A DNA stretch of 64,000 nucleotides, taken from Dermanyssus gallinae. Its lineage: Eukaryota > Arthropoda > Arachnida > Mesostigmata > Dermanyssidae. Made by a program: the position numbers and the translations under genes. Each line of letters begins with the position of its first letter. Position 1 is the stretch's first letter. Below, one piece after another: positions 9,904 to 21,439 of the stretch. Where the stretch lies: positions 792,001-856,000 of the forward strand of contig QVRM01005378.1 in NCBI GenBank assembly GCA_003439945.1, in the 5' to 3' direction. The notes beneath the pieces are model-generated. The model saw nothing but the letters and a program-made list of their open reading frames with translations, was not told the DNA's origin and ran no database searches.

Positions 9904-10686
9904 CTAACCGGATGAAGTTCTGTCAACGGGACGCGGTTTGTGATGAGTGGCCTGAGCACGGGTTGAAGAGCGGCGGCGAGGCGTGGGTGGCGGTTTCGCG
10001 AGAGACGCACGGGGTGGATAGGCGCTTTGTCCGGGTGCTGATGCGCCCGTGGCCCGCGGGTCCCCGGAGGTTTTTTGAGTGTTGCATTCTCCGGTTCGGA
10101 CGTCAGCACCTTTTCCAGTTACAGCGGCTTTCTTCCTAAAAAAAGCTTTTATCCTTCGTGCCAGGATTGCCGCGATTTCCATGAAAACGTCTCCCTTGTA
10201 GGAATACCGACCGCTTTCAGCAACTTGTCGTTGTATCACTGTCAACGGCAGTGCAAAAAAGGGTGTACCTTCCTCAGCCGCCTTTGAAGACATAGCATAA
10301 TTTCCGGCCTTGGAGTCTGCTGAGAACAGCGGGACGGACAGCACACGAAGTTCTGACTCGGGTCCACTCGCTTTCAGCTTCGCGCCAAAACTTTCCACCG
10401 TCGCAATGTAGGTATCTTTCTCGAACTCCATGCACTCATAATAGCCGGCCTGAATAAAGACGGCCACCGGACCTTCCGTCCTGCTGATATATTTCCCAGC
10501 TTCTTTAACGATGTTCTTTGCGTCCATTTCTTTTGCTGAGCGGACTGCTATAGACGTCTTTTTGGGAAACAGTTCCCTTAGCGCTGGTCGCAATGATTCC
10601 ACTACACTGTCACCAACTACCAATACCGTTTTCCTTGAGGGACGCTGGATTTCGGCTCTGGCAGCTTTAACAGAACCATCTATCAT
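9904..10686 (-). CDS. LINE ORF1 with SGNH/GDSL esterase-like domain
   Basis: The frame is open for 260 residues from the ATG at 10686; a longer frame begins at a non-ATG codon. Residues about 18-180 resemble an SGNH hydrolase: KTVLVVGDSVVESLRP has the block I Gly-Asp-Ser nucleophile, and GPVAVFIQAGYYE sits where block III is expected. The C-terminal 80 residues are basic and Pro/Ser/Thr-rich, suited to nucleic-acid binding. Esterase-type ORF1 proteins are known in CR1/L2 LINEs, where they are thought to act on membranes or RNPs. This ORF is intact while ORF2 is not. I could not identify the block V catalytic His with confidence. Confidence 0.7.
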   Translation of the reverse strand: MIDGSVKAARAEIQRPSRKTVLVVGDSVVESLRPALRELFPKKTSIAVRSAKEMDAKNIVKEAGKYISRTEGPVAVFIQAGYYECMEFEKDTYIATVESFGAKLKASGPESELRVLSVPLFSADSKAGNYAMSSKAAEEGTPFFALPLTVIQRQVAESGRYSYKGDVFMEIAAILARRIKAFFRKKAAVTGKGADVRTGECNTQKTSGDPRATGASAPGQSAYPPRASLAKPPPTPRRRSSTRAQATHHKPRPVDRTSSG

Positions 10687-10699
10687 CTCCAAGAAGGAT

Positions 10700-11868
10700 A
10701 AACTTGTGTCTCGATTTCATTTTACAGTTGCACACTCTTTTGTTTTCCTGGTTACATGGGAACAGCCCTCGACTCGTGTCGGAAGACTTTTTGCCTGTTC
10801 TCTGTTACTGCACCAACGATAATTTCGGAAGCTGAAAGAGTTTCTCTCTTATAACACACAACGATGAACTGAAATTGTATTATCCTTTGATAAACAAGCA
10901 ATATCGTTGCATGTAGTTCACTGTGTTACATAAACCTTTATTAGTCTTATGCTTATCTTAGCATAGTCAGCGCAATGTTCATATGTCGTTTTTTCTCATT
11001 ATGCCTGTGGTGTACAGGGAGGCTACTCTGCAGACAGCTTAACATGAGAAATTTATAATTCCAAGCAAGGCGCTTCTGGGCTTTAATTACCACCACCTTC
11101 CCTTTCAGCCACTTTGTAGTTGCTTTCGTAGACTGAAAGAACATACCTACTTAAGCAAAATTGGGCGTTAGTAAATTGTCTCCAAAATGTTCAACGCGAC
11201 TAAAAATAACCTAGAATATAAACTGCTAGCTGTAGTACACTCAACGAATCGTCTGGAATGACGTCGGCTGGAAGCGTGCACTCGGAACAATTAAGACCTA
11301 TATACTTGACCTTAATGACCATTTAGCCTAGCTTCATGCACTTAATAAAAAACGAATGCTTAAAAAATGCCGTCCGAGAAACTTACTAACCAACGAGTGA
11401 CTGAATTAACCATAACGTCGTTGGGCTAGTCCAAAATAACGTGGACATGCTAGCGAGCAACGGTGGCTACGGAGCAAACATTTTACCCGTTTTACTCGTT
11501 TTATGTGTGGACTATTTTGCCGACGGTGAGTCATGAATACGTTTGCTGGACGCTTCAGTAACCTAAGAAGTGAGCGATCTATCACTCTACAAAAAGTGTA
11601 CTCTGCAATTTTCATTTGTATGGCTGCAAGTCAAATAACAGCGCATATGAATACATTATATAGAACGTACTACACTTTTTACGTACGACTCACAAATATA
11701 GGACAGTACCCCTTCTTTCGTTGAAGCTATAATAGTACTACTAAAGAAGCTCTTTATTGTATAGCATAATTATTTTTGCTATTATAAAATAAACGTCTTT
11801 AAGGTGTTAGCGGCCTTCCAGTAATACGGGACGTAACAAAGAGATTCCTTACCTGCAGGAGAATACTA

Positions 11869-11909
<41 letters not shown>

Positions 11910-12905
11910 TTGTTTTAATTATAACGTTAACGCAAATCTGCAAATGTCAAGAAAAGTCTGAACCGCAGACCTTAATTACATATGCCGTCATTTCCTGCAC
12001 TCGTCGTCCCGTCGACGATCGATACGTTTACCGTACGAAGAAGACACAAGGTGAGTAGCAATGACTGTCATTTGTATTTCGGAAGTGGTGAGTTTCGATG
12101 AAAGGTTGCCACCTTCGATTTCAATTATCTCTCTCTCTCTCCCAAATGTTCTAATTACGAATGATACGATCAATAAGACTCTAACGATGATTCTCGCATA
12201 CGATGATAGTAGTACATCCAATGAACTGATACAGATGAAGCGTCTGTCTATGCGAGCTCTACCTAACTAATCGTCAATGTCAATGTATGGGTGGTACAAA
12301 TGCGATGCAGTGTGATGAATGAATGAATGGATGGATACGCCATTATATGTATATGATGACGCCGTCAGGTCATGACTTCGATACTAGTACGGTGTTGTAT
12401 CGGTGATGCATGATCGCTCGTTCATAGGTGTACAAACTTAACTTTCACTCTTAATGTACAAACCTCTCTCTCAGCCAGGCAGGCAACTAGCTCTGGCTGG
12501 CACTGGTAAACACTCGCTACACTTCGCAGCCTCGGCTCCGCTGGGAACTCTATACTCTCGGCGTAAAATTCTGTTCGACTGTGGGTCGGTCGTTGGTCGA
12601 TGCCAGTCTGTAGGAACGTGCCGAGTTCGCACCGCACTCCATTAGGTACGTTGAATGCCGCTGCTGCTGCTGTTATATATATATATATATATGCTAGACT
12701 GCTTGTTTCCCTTACTGAGGGGTGGCGTCGTTTCCTAAAAGTATATATATGTATGTTAATTTAATAAGAACTAGGTGTCAAGTGGGTTGTTGCTTAATTG
12801 CTTCCGTCTGCTGCTCCGCCTACCTGCCTGCCTGTGCCATAAACGACAGGCAGGCATGCAAGCATACTCTTGCACATGTGTTATGCTTGTATGTAGAGAC
12901 ATTCT

Positions 12906-12949
<44 letters not shown>

Positions 12950-13000
12950 ATATATATATATATATATATATAAGTGTGTGTGTGTTCGTTTGTGTCTATG
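10700..13000. other. No gene recognised; LINE upstream flank and PRDM downstream flank
   Basis: AT-rich DNA with short (TA)n arrays at about 11871-11905, 12674-12691 and 12908-12971. The part nearest 13000 probably includes the 3' UTR of the PRDM-like gene on the minus strand. I found no coding or RNA feature. Confidence 0.5.
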
Positions 13001-13011
13001 TATCTATAAAT

Positions 13012-15429
13012 TTAGGCGCGATAATCCTCATCGTCGTCGTCATCATCTTCGTCTTCGTCGTCGTCGTCTTCGTCTTCGTCTTCGACGCCCTCATCTTCAT
13101 CATCATCTTCATCACCTTCTTCTTCTTCATGATTATTCTCATCCTCTTCCTCTTGGTCATCATCTGCATCTGCAGCATCAGCGCGCTCGACCTTCGTTCC
13201 GTCCGTGCCATTCTTGTTGTTGTTGTTGTTGCTGTTGGCACTATCGCTGCCGACGGCCGATTTCGACGACTTGGACTGCATCTTGCAGCGCCGCCGATGC
13301 GACCGCAGTTCGGTGCTGGATCGGCACGACTTCTTGCAGAACACGCACATGAACCGTTCGGGGTCGGCGTTCTCGTGCGTCGCGAGGTGCTCCTTGAGCG
13401 ACACCTTCAGCTTGAACGTCTTGTCGCAGAGTTCGCACGCAAAGTTGCGCTCGTCGCTGTGGCACGCCTGGTGCGTTTTGAACGTCGACGGATAGGCTGT
13501 CGAATAGCAGCAGTGTTCGCACTGATACCGGTGTTTGGGCTTGAACGACGGGAACATTTCGGCGACATGCGCTTTGAGCTCTTCGGCGGTCGCGTACGAC
13601 ACCTTGTGTGGCCGGCATTTGAAGATCTTCTCCGTCTTGAAGACGTTGTGCAGCTTGTTCTGGTGCTGGCGGAGGTCCTTCTTGCAGAAGAACGACTTTG
13701 AGCACAGGTCGCAGAACGCCGTACGAATCTTCAGATGGACACAGCGGGTGTGTCGGCTCAGCGTCCGCTTACAGTAGGTGGCGTAGCCACAGCCGGCGTA
13801 CTCGCACTTGTAGTTCTTGCCCTCGTGCATCTGAGCGTGCTCTTTGAGGATGCCGATCGTCGTGTAGCCCTTGCCGCACACGCTGCAGAAGAAGAGATTC
13901 TTGCGGTGCCACTGCGAGTGGATGTCCATCGCGTTCTTCGACGGAAACCGCTGGCCGCACACCTTGCACTCGACGTCGTAGGCGTCCGGAAACTCCATGT
14001 TCTTGTGCCGCCGCTCCAGATGCAGCCGGTAGCGCAGCTCGTTGAACGTCCGATAGCCGCACTTCCAGCGGCAGCGGTGCACCTCGACGTTGACGTGGCG
14101 CGGATTCTTCACGTGCTTGTCGAACGTGTCCTTGTGCACCGTGAAGAAACCGCAGCCGGGCTTCGAACACTTCAGCGTCTTCGGAAGGTTGGGATTTTTG
14201 CCGCACTTCTTGACGTGCCGGTCGAACGTCGTCTTGACCAGCATCCGACACATGCAGTGCGGACACTTCCAGGTTTTCTGGCCCGCGCCCGGACCGAACG
14301 TCTCCTCGCGCTTACGCTTTCGGTTCTCGATCTGCGAGTCGATCACCTCCCGGTACTCCTTGCCGTACCAGACCAGCAGCTCTTCGCCGGGCACGATCGG
14401 CTTGCACGTCTTGTAGTAGATGCGCTTCTCGTGCTGGAACACGCGCAGGTTGGCTTCGTCGGCCGTGTTCGAACAGTTGACGTACCGAAGCCAGTTGGCG
14501 TGCTTCACGTCGAAGCCGTCGACGACCGTCTCGCCCTCTTTGAAGCCCCGAAGCTGCCAGGCGTATCCGCTCTCGCTGTTCACGTTCTTCATCTTGCGAA
14601 TTACGCCGGCGTACGGTCCGAACCGAACGCCCACGTCTATAGGCAGTTTGGCCAGCACGCCGTAGCCTTTCGTGCGGAAGCGGTGAAACTCCAGGAAGTC
14701 CGGAATGACGCGGTCTGTTCGCAGATCTTTGGGCCCGACAGACGGGTTGTCGATTACCTTGTCCCGCACCACAGTGACGACCTGTTTGACGCCGCGCGCC
14801 TTGGCCAGCACTCGCGTGCCAAACTTTCGTTTCGGATCCTCTTCCATTTCGCCTCGCAGCTTCTCGACCGCGTTCGTGACGGCCCTGTCGACCATCGAGC
14901 GTACCTGCTTGAACGCCCACTTGGCATCGGCTTCGTCCGCTTGCGGCGGCTGCCATTCGTCTTCCGACGAACACACTTCATCGTCTTCGTCGTCGGACGA
15001 CACCTCAATGGCTTCCAGGGGAATTGTGCCCTTCTTTCCTCGAGTGACTCGTTTCAGTGGCGGGGAGCGTGTCCTCGACCGAACAGATATCGATTTGGCG
15101 TCGGCTTCTTTCTGCCGAATAATGATCTTTGGCAGGTCGGACGTCTCGAATGACAGCTCTGGCTCTTCGTCGAGATCTGGCTCTTCTTCTTGCGTATCGT
15201 AGATTTCGTCATCCTCAAGCATCTCTTCCTCGTCCTCCTGATAGTGAACCTCAGGCAGATGGGCTCCGTTCGTGATGACATGATCGCTGTGGTCTTCAAC
15301 CTCTTCATAGTTCGACACAGCACTGAGGTCGGCGTACACTTTCTCCTCCTCGGCCTCATCTAGGTGGCTGCTGTCAATAGGTGGCACCTCGACCGGCTGA
15401 GCCGGGGCAATCTGTTGCCGAGTGCGCAT
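13012..15429 (-). CDS. PRDM-family protein: PR/SET domain plus C2H2 zinc-finger array
   Basis: One uninterrupted frame of 805 residues starts at the ATG at 15429; the frame runs 11 codons further up to a GTG. Residues 20-165 are acidic and low-complexity. A PR/SET domain covers about 245-365, with YGVLAKLPIDVGVRFGPYAG, ANWLRYVNCSNTADEANL, KRIYYKTC and ELLVWYGKEY; it is close to the PRDM9 type and retains the aromatic residues that line the methyltransferase site. About nine to ten C2H2-like fingers run from 388 to 718, some variant (C-x4-C, or His-poor). The tail (720-805) is Ser/Asn-rich and then a nearly pure Asp/Glu tract. It is likely a nuclear histone methyltransferase or DNA-binding regulator. 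I see no KRAB or SSXRD upstream, but a TTCAG just before the ATG could be a splice acceptor, so 5' exons are possible. Confidence 0.9.
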   Translation of the reverse strand: MRTRQQIAPAQPVEVPPIDSSHLDEAEEEKVYADLSAVSNYEEVEDHSDHVITNGAHLPEVHYQEDEEEMLEDDEIYDTQEEEPDLDEEPELSFETSDLPKIIIRQKEADAKSISVRSRTRSPPLKRVTRGKKGTIPLEAIEVSSDDEDDEVCSSEDEWQPPQADEADAKWAFKQVRSMVDRAVTNAVEKLRGEMEEDPKRKFGTRVLAKARGVKQVVTVVRDKVIDNPSVGPKDLRTDRVIPDFLEFHRFRTKGYGVLAKLPIDVGVRFGPYAGVIRKMKNVNSESGYAWQLRGFKEGETVVDGFDVKHANWLRYVNCSNTADEANLRVFQHEKRIYYKTCKPIVPGEELLVWYGKEYREVIDSQIENRKRKREETFGPGAGQKTWKCPHCMCRMLVKTTFDRHVKKCGKNPNLPKTLKCSKPGCGFFTVHKDTFDKHVKNPRHVNVEVHRCRWKCGYRTFNELRYRLHLERRHKNMEFPDAYDVECKVCGQRFPSKNAMDIHSQWHRKNLFFCSVCGKGYTTIGILKEHAQMHEGKNYKCEYAGCGYATYCKRTLSRHTRCVHLKIRTAFCDLCSKSFFCKKDLRQHQNKLHNVFKTEKIFKCRPHKVSYATAEELKAHVAEMFPSFKPKHRYQCEHCCYSTAYPSTFKTHQACHSDERNFACELCDKTFKLKVSLKEHLATHENADPERFMCVFCKKSCRSSTELRSHRRRCKMQSKSSKSAVGSDSANSNNNNNKNGTDGTKVERADAADADDDQEEEDENNHEEEEGDEDDDEDEGVEDEDEDDDDEDEDDDDDDEDYRA

Positions 15430-16819
15430 CCTGAAGATGATGAAGCCACAAAGGGCCCGCACTACCGCACAACAGTTAACACAAACTCGCTTCTTCTCGA
15501 GCGAAACAGGTACAAACTCTCTCTTTTGCTAGGCTTTCTAGACAGCCACCTAGTGGCGTGTGAGACCTCCAGACTCCAGGCGCACAAACAGACTAAGGCC
15601 GCCAGCAACTTTTCGATGAAGCAAACCAGCTCCAGACTTCTCGACAATGAAACAAGACTAACTTTAACTTACGCCGCTCCTGACTTTGGTGAGGTTAGCT
15701 GTCAAGATGCCAAGAGATTTTTCGTCACTGTTGGACACAGGCAGGAGGACTTCAGCATACTTGAAGTGTATCATAATCAAGCAGCGTTCAAATGCCGCCG
15801 AATCGAATGAAGTCCCGCCGAATTGAATGAAGTCCCGCCGAATCGAATGAAGTCCCGCCGAAACGACGACAATCCGTCAGCCGCTGGAACGCGAGATCGC
15901 ACAAAATGTCAACGCTTGTCTACACATGTCGTCCATTGTCCTGTGGCAGCTTCTGGGGCTTTTCTTCCGACACCTCACAACATCCACTACGGTCCACCCG
16001 TGTAGGCCAGTGACCCTCTTGCTCGACTATTCCGGCTATTCCCTTCGGGAAAGCAGGCGGGAAGACAGGTAGGGAGGCCCCTTCTGGCAATACTACCAAC
16101 CAACCGACCAACTTTACTACAACAACAACAATAACAATAACGCCTGTAGCGCTCTGAAGCGACGCCGCGTATAGATATATATACATATATATCTATCTAT
16201 CTATGTATACATCTATATGTGTGTGTGTGTGTTTGTGTTTATTTTCATAAACGCCGATAATCGACACGTGCATGCAAATAGTGGCTGTCTGGGGCAACTG
16301 TTGTGTCAGAATTGTCCGAGCGTTAAGAAGAAGAGAAACACAAAGTCGTCGCGAAGTGGTACCGAAGTTGGCCGTGTGTACTGTGGTTGCGTTTCGTGAA
16401 CAAAGCAAGAGGCGTCGAAAACCTGTCTGCGATGCGTACGAATGCGCTACTTATAAACCTGTTGGTAGTTTTGCGATAGCCTTAGAGTTGTAGAGGTTTT
16501 TCAGCTGAGGGAATATGACGCTGTCGTATACGGCAGCCCATCCGCCGATTAACGCCGAGCATCGGAATCTATCGCTAGATATCGAACATCCAGCCAGCCA
16601 GACATACATACAAACATTCATACATCGGCACGCACTTGAGCAAATTTGAGCAAACGCCGGCAACCGCTGAGGCGTTCGTTGTTAGTGTGCCTATCTTTCG
16701 GCGGGCAGCTGGCTGTCATTGTCGGTGACGAGCTCAACCCAATCTCGGTCGGTCGATGCTGACGGTGGAGGGTGTGGGTGCTTTATATTTGAGAGCTCTC
16801 CTCCTCCGATCGAGTGAAC
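15430..16819. other. Intergenic region between the divergent PRDM-like and RPB11 genes
   Basis: The two genes point away from each other, so this 1.4 kb should hold both promoters. It contains a short tandem repeat at 15797-15862 and small CA/TA runs near 16175-16235. I see no clear TATA box or coding exon. Confidence 0.5.
15797..15862. repeat. 20-bp tandem repeat, about three copies
   Basis: The unit GCCGAATCGAATGAAGTCCC repeats three times with one C-to-T change. It lies about 370 bp upstream of the PRDM ATG, in the shared upstream region with RPB11. Confidence 0.9.
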
Positions 16820-17977
16820 ATGAACGCACCGCCGACATTCGAATGCTTCTTGCTTTTCGACGGTGAGAAGAAAATCACCATCGAAAAAGACACCAAGGTA
16901 CGTGAATTCGCTTTGCGCGTTTATTGTTCTCCTCCTACTACTACTACTACTACTATTACTATGACTACTCACCATGCGTCGTGGGCTTTCAACTTCACTA
17001 CTACTTCTACTTCTTCTACTTCTTGGATGGCTGCTTGTTTCAGCTTCGTGTCGGAAAATGAAGAAATACGAAAACAAGTTGGTTAACTATAAGTACTATT
17101 ACCGAGCAAGATGGCTTAGTGGCAAAGCCTTTGCCTTGCATTCGCGAGGCCTGGGTTCGAGACCTAGACCGGCCACTCTTATATTGGTTTGCATGGTTTC
17201 TAATTTAGACAAGGTAAATGCCGGAGTAGATTAAATTAAAATGAGACATACCCAAACCGTACACGGGCCTTACGGAAAAACTAAAAAGAAAATACGTACT
17301 TAAGTCGTAAAGTATCAAGTATTCGGGTAACAAACGTACTGCTAAGGGTATGTAATATTAGACGGCGCACTGACGCTGGCAAAGCTTTACAGCAGTATCA
17401 AACTGATGATGCTCCGACCAGGTTGACAAATGATGTATTACGCTTGCAATATTATGAGGTTAATTCATTTGTGATACCTTTACATATTAACAATAATAAT
17501 AAACCCCTTATAACACTACTTAGTAATAACAATATGTATATCACGCGAATGAATTTTTTAAGTGACACGCGACTGTATGGCACTTTGAAACTCCACACGG
17601 ACCATGAAATTAATTAGCTCAGCTTTAGGATAAACAACAACTATTTGTACGATTGTCTGTAAAAGCGTTGTTCACGTTTTACAGACGTGCAATGTGACTT
17701 TTGGTCGAGGCGATCTGAATCAGTTTTCTTCAACCTATCTCATATTGAAACTAGAGAGAAGCTACACATGAGCACTAGCTTTATCGTAATACATATATAT
17801 ATATATATATATATATGGCAGACACGGGCGATACTGTCGCCCACATTATTTCCTGCAAATGCCTTTAATAGTTACAATTGTTGAAAACGTGTAATTACGG
17901 AAATGCTAAGCTCTATGAGGAATTACTGAATTTAAATAAATTTACCATCCAAAGAAAACGGTCAATAAAAACAAAAA

Positions 17978-18046
<69 letters not shown>

Positions 18047-19352
18047 TATATTGCCGCCAGACATAAACTACCAAGGTGTGTCTGTTTGTATTGCCCCAAA
18101 CGAATGCACTAGTCAATAGCTCCAACTACCTCTGCGAAGGTCATGTGGCGCGTCTGATTGCGAATATACATTGCAAAGCAGTGCTGTTGGGGTAGACAGC
18201 TACGGTATCGTCAGCTACCTTCCATTATGTTATAGCGAAATTAAGAGATTACGTATGTATGACTCTTAATGCATGTTGAGAATATGATTTAAGTGGGAAT
18301 ATTGCTATTTCCATTCCCAGGTACCGAACGCGTCGATTTTCACAATTAATAAAGAAGATCACACGCTTGGAAATATGATACGCGCGCAGCTGCTGAAGGT
18401 AAGAATTCATCATCTTACGACAATTCTGTATAGATTGAATATCCTGTATATTTATGCTTTCCTTGATACTTAGGTTTATTTTGTCTTCGTAAACTAATCT
18501 GTATGAATATTTAGGTGCGCATGGTCATATACGATGTTACACAGTGAGCATGTAATCTCATTTATCAGCGTCAAGTATTTGTTTCTTTACACACGTTGTA
18601 TACAAAACTGCTTATAAATATCGTGAAACCGGTTGCATCCGTTTTCTCGTAACCATAATTTAGGTGCTAGTTTTTTTTACATGAGGGGAGCTCTGACGTC
18701 AGACCAAATTATGTATAAACCATATTCACTATAGGTTTTATATATCTAAAGATGCACTCTTGATTGCTGTTCATTAATTAGATATGCTAATATACTACGC
18801 TTCTTCAATGTTATTTCTATTAAACAATTTGCTTGACACATGTCTGGAAAACAAAGTGTACCGTGTACTATCCACTATTGTAAGTCTGAAACACTATGCT
18901 AATAGCACCATCTACTTCCTGCAAAATGCATAGGTATGCAAGATATATGATCACATGTTGGGTTTGGTTTGGCTCGATAATAATGCAAGAGCTAACACCG
19001 TTGTCCGTTAATTTCAATCTGGATTTGACGTATTTTATACGATGTGCGTACGTCTTAAGCCATAAAACAAACTGCCTTGTTAACAATTCACTTGTTAGTT
19101 ATAGTTGGTATACTTCTAATGGTCATTGTGCATTGCTTATGTTGATACCTGCAGGATCCGTCGGTGACGTTTGCCGGTTACAAGAACCCTCACCCCCTTG
19201 AGCATAAGATTCTGCTTCGAGTGCAGACGACACCCGACACGACACCAGTCGAGGCGCTGAAGAGTGCCATTAACGACCTGATGTCCGAGCTATCTCTGTT
19301 CGAGGAGCGCTTTCAGGAAGCCTACAAGGAGAAATGCGACAACATGGATTAG
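16820..19352 (+). CDS. POLR2J: RNA polymerase II subunit RPB11 (three exons)
   Basis: Exons are 16820-16897, 18321-18398 and 19155-19352, all phase 0, with GT/AG junctions (AAG|GTACGT, CCCAG|GTACC, AAG|GTAAGA, GCAG|GATCC). They encode 117 residues, the same length as human RPB11. The start [20 protein letters not shown] is typical; the RPB11/RPC19 signature [15 protein letters not shown] falls in exon 2 and [19 protein letters not shown] in exon 3. RPB11 pairs with RPB3 through this alpha-like dimerisation domain to seed assembly of RNA polymerase II in the nucleus. Introns are 1.42 and 0.76 kb. Intron 1 holds a tRNA-like repeat and (TA)n arrays. I chose the ATG at 16820, not the in-frame GTG six bases up. 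The gene looks intact. Confidence 0.97.
17105..17182 (+). repeat. tRNA-Ala-like sequence (SINE head or tRNA pseudogene) in RPB11 intron 1
   Basis: GATGGCTTAGTGGCAAAGCC fits a tRNA A box and D arm, CTTGCAT fits an alanine (TGC) anticodon loop, and GGGTTCGAGACC fits a B box. Pairing of the acceptor stem is poor, so it is more likely a tRNA-derived repeat than a working tRNA. Confidence 0.6.
17979..18050. repeat. (TA)n microsatellite in RPB11 intron 1
   Basis: Pure TA array of about 65-70 bp. A shorter array is at 17789-17815. Confidence 0.98.
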
Positions 19353-20780
19353 GGCTGGTATGCTCCCAAATTCCCGGCCCATTGCGTGCCCTGTCTCCTG
19401 CTGAATCGTGGAACCGTGTATTTGCAAATGGTGATCGAAAAGATAGCAAAATTTCACAATGTTAAATTCGAAACACTGCTATCAAAAGTCAACGGAACAG
19501 CAATCTCGCGTCATCAGATGTGAATAACTGATTAATGATAAAATAAGACAGGATAAGACGTACATACGATACACAAACTCACGTACGTATGTTGGTCAAC
19601 GTTTGAATGTTTATCAGATATATTCCATGAATGGTGGATGGCTGGCTGGTGACAATGCAAGAAGATTGGTAGTGATCGTTGGTTGAAAATTAAGTTCGAA
19701 TCTCCTTTAAATTAATGATTGACCATAATGTAATCTAGTGTTAAACGGGAATGGTAGAGAACAGGTTTGTTCTACGAGGTAAGGTAATTCTGGGCGCATT
19801 AGATTAATTAGGGATCATGTTTCCTTCGACGATTACAGTTACGCAGGGTTTAATTGATAGACGGTAAGGGTAAGCAGGTGTTAAAGTGCATAGTTTAATA
19901 AAGGTTTATTATGTAACATAATACCTGTTTGGCCAGTTGGAGCAAATGGTAGTGAACTTGCAGATGCACGCTGAGTTGACTACTGTACGACGGGCATACA
20001 TACAATGTTGGAGCGCTTCCGTGTCAAGATGCACTCCCTGTATTATATTCTGTATATAAAGGGCTTTGATCATCATTCCTGTATACATCCGTTTGGCACA
20101 CGCAATCATCACATTAACATATATTTTAGATAATAAATTGGAATGCATTTCACAAAATATACCAGAGTGCTGATTTTGAAAAGTGTCTTACATTTCATTT
20201 AAATTTCTAAGTATCAATGTGTATGTATGCATATATACTATATATAAAAGATAGCCAACGTTGATAAGATACAACTACAGCACCATGTACCTCCTTCAGA
20301 TACAACACAGTACCGTGGCCGTTGCAGGACATTATACACATCTACCCAGTGGCGGTGTTCGGCATTTTACTAGACTCAGGGGCAGGCTATACATTATATC
20401 AAACAGATTTAACCTTAGATAGTTTTTTTGAGTTATTTGTGGTCTCTAGTTCTAGACACGTCTCGTCCTGCGCGTACGTGTTGCGTTAATTAAACCCGTC
20501 TTGATTTAGCGTATTGCTACGCTTTGTAGAAAGTTTAATCCACAAATGACATGACATTCACCTATTTGCACCTAGGATGGCAGTAAGCCACCTTCAGGTG
20601 AGCCCAGTGGTGCCTATGGGCCCTTGAGCGTTACTGATATATTCACATTTACTGTATTTCGGTCAGCTACATTTACAGGTAGGTCAGCAGAAATGGCAAA
20701 TCCGAAAATCGTAATGATAATTCATTTTCTTTTTCATTTAATAGTAATGAACGGAACTAACGAATGCTAGATCTTCCCTT
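19353..20780. other. RPB11 3' UTR and downstream spacer
   Basis: Possible polyadenylation signals are AATAAA at 19897-19902 and others near 20125. A short protease-like motif at about 20370-20405 is discussed under findings. Otherwise no feature was recognised. Confidence 0.45.
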
Positions 20781-20787
20781 AAACCAC

Positions 20788-20792
<5 letters not shown>

Positions 20793-20872
<80 letters not shown>

Positions 20873-20896
20873 CTATATATATATATATATATATAT
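20793..20896. repeat. (TA)n microsatellite, interrupted
   Basis: About 104 bp of TA repeats with one short interruption near 20870. Confidence 0.98.
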
Positions 20897-21439
20897 CGCT
20901 CTTTCTAGATCGTCTCAATTCAACCATTCTTATATTTGCTATCCAGTTTGTTAGACGTTGTATATATCTATATCGCGGTTTTCTGATAACAGAATGCTTT
21001 TCGTTGCTTATTTTTACCATTTTATCTTTTTTGACTAAGCATATGCCTGCTGGTATTCTTAAAGATGTTTTAGATAGAGAAGGGCAAACCATTTGGTGGA
21101 CAATATGGGTGCAATATGTATTTCTGTAAAACGGCAAAACGAAATGTTGACTTTGTGTATAAAAAGTCGAATAGTTTACTTCACTATTCGATTTGCCAAC
21201 TGAATTTATGTATCATGTATTGGATCTCAGAACGATGACAAATTGGATAAAATGTTTGTTTGATTTTCAGAGCGGTATATCCGAAGTAATTTTATTCGAA
21301 TGCTATATTGTTTTGAATGGCACGCGAGTTATTGGGTTTAATCACCCGAAGGCGAAGTGACATGCAAACGTATTGTTATTTGTGGTTGTTCCATGATTAG
21401 GCGATAAGCTACGTATGCTTTCTGGCATTTGTAGACTAC

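Larger units (their letters stand above)
6957..10686 (-). mobile_element. Non-LTR retrotransposon (CR1/L2-like LINE), nearly full length, decayed
   Basis: Read on the minus strand the element has ORF1 (10686-9904), then ORF2 with endonuclease (from 9898), reverse transcriptase (8542-7646) and a C-terminal cysteine/histidine motif (to about 6957). An AT-rich stretch follows that may be its 3' UTR. ORF2 needs several frame changes. The ORF order and an esterase-like ORF1 point to the CR1/L2 group; the exact clade is inference. Confidence 0.85.

Noticed and set aside
13018..13150. The CAT/CTT-rich plus-strand tract as a microsatellite of its own
   Set aside because: It is the Asp/Glu-rich C-terminal tail of the PRDM-like protein, continuous with its frame.
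13735..15153. A 472-codon open frame on the plus strand, antisense to the PRDM-like gene
   Set aside because: It is a shadow of GC-rich third positions in the minus-strand gene. It has no family resemblance, and its composition (Val/Leu/Arg/Ala-rich) is that of an antisense frame.
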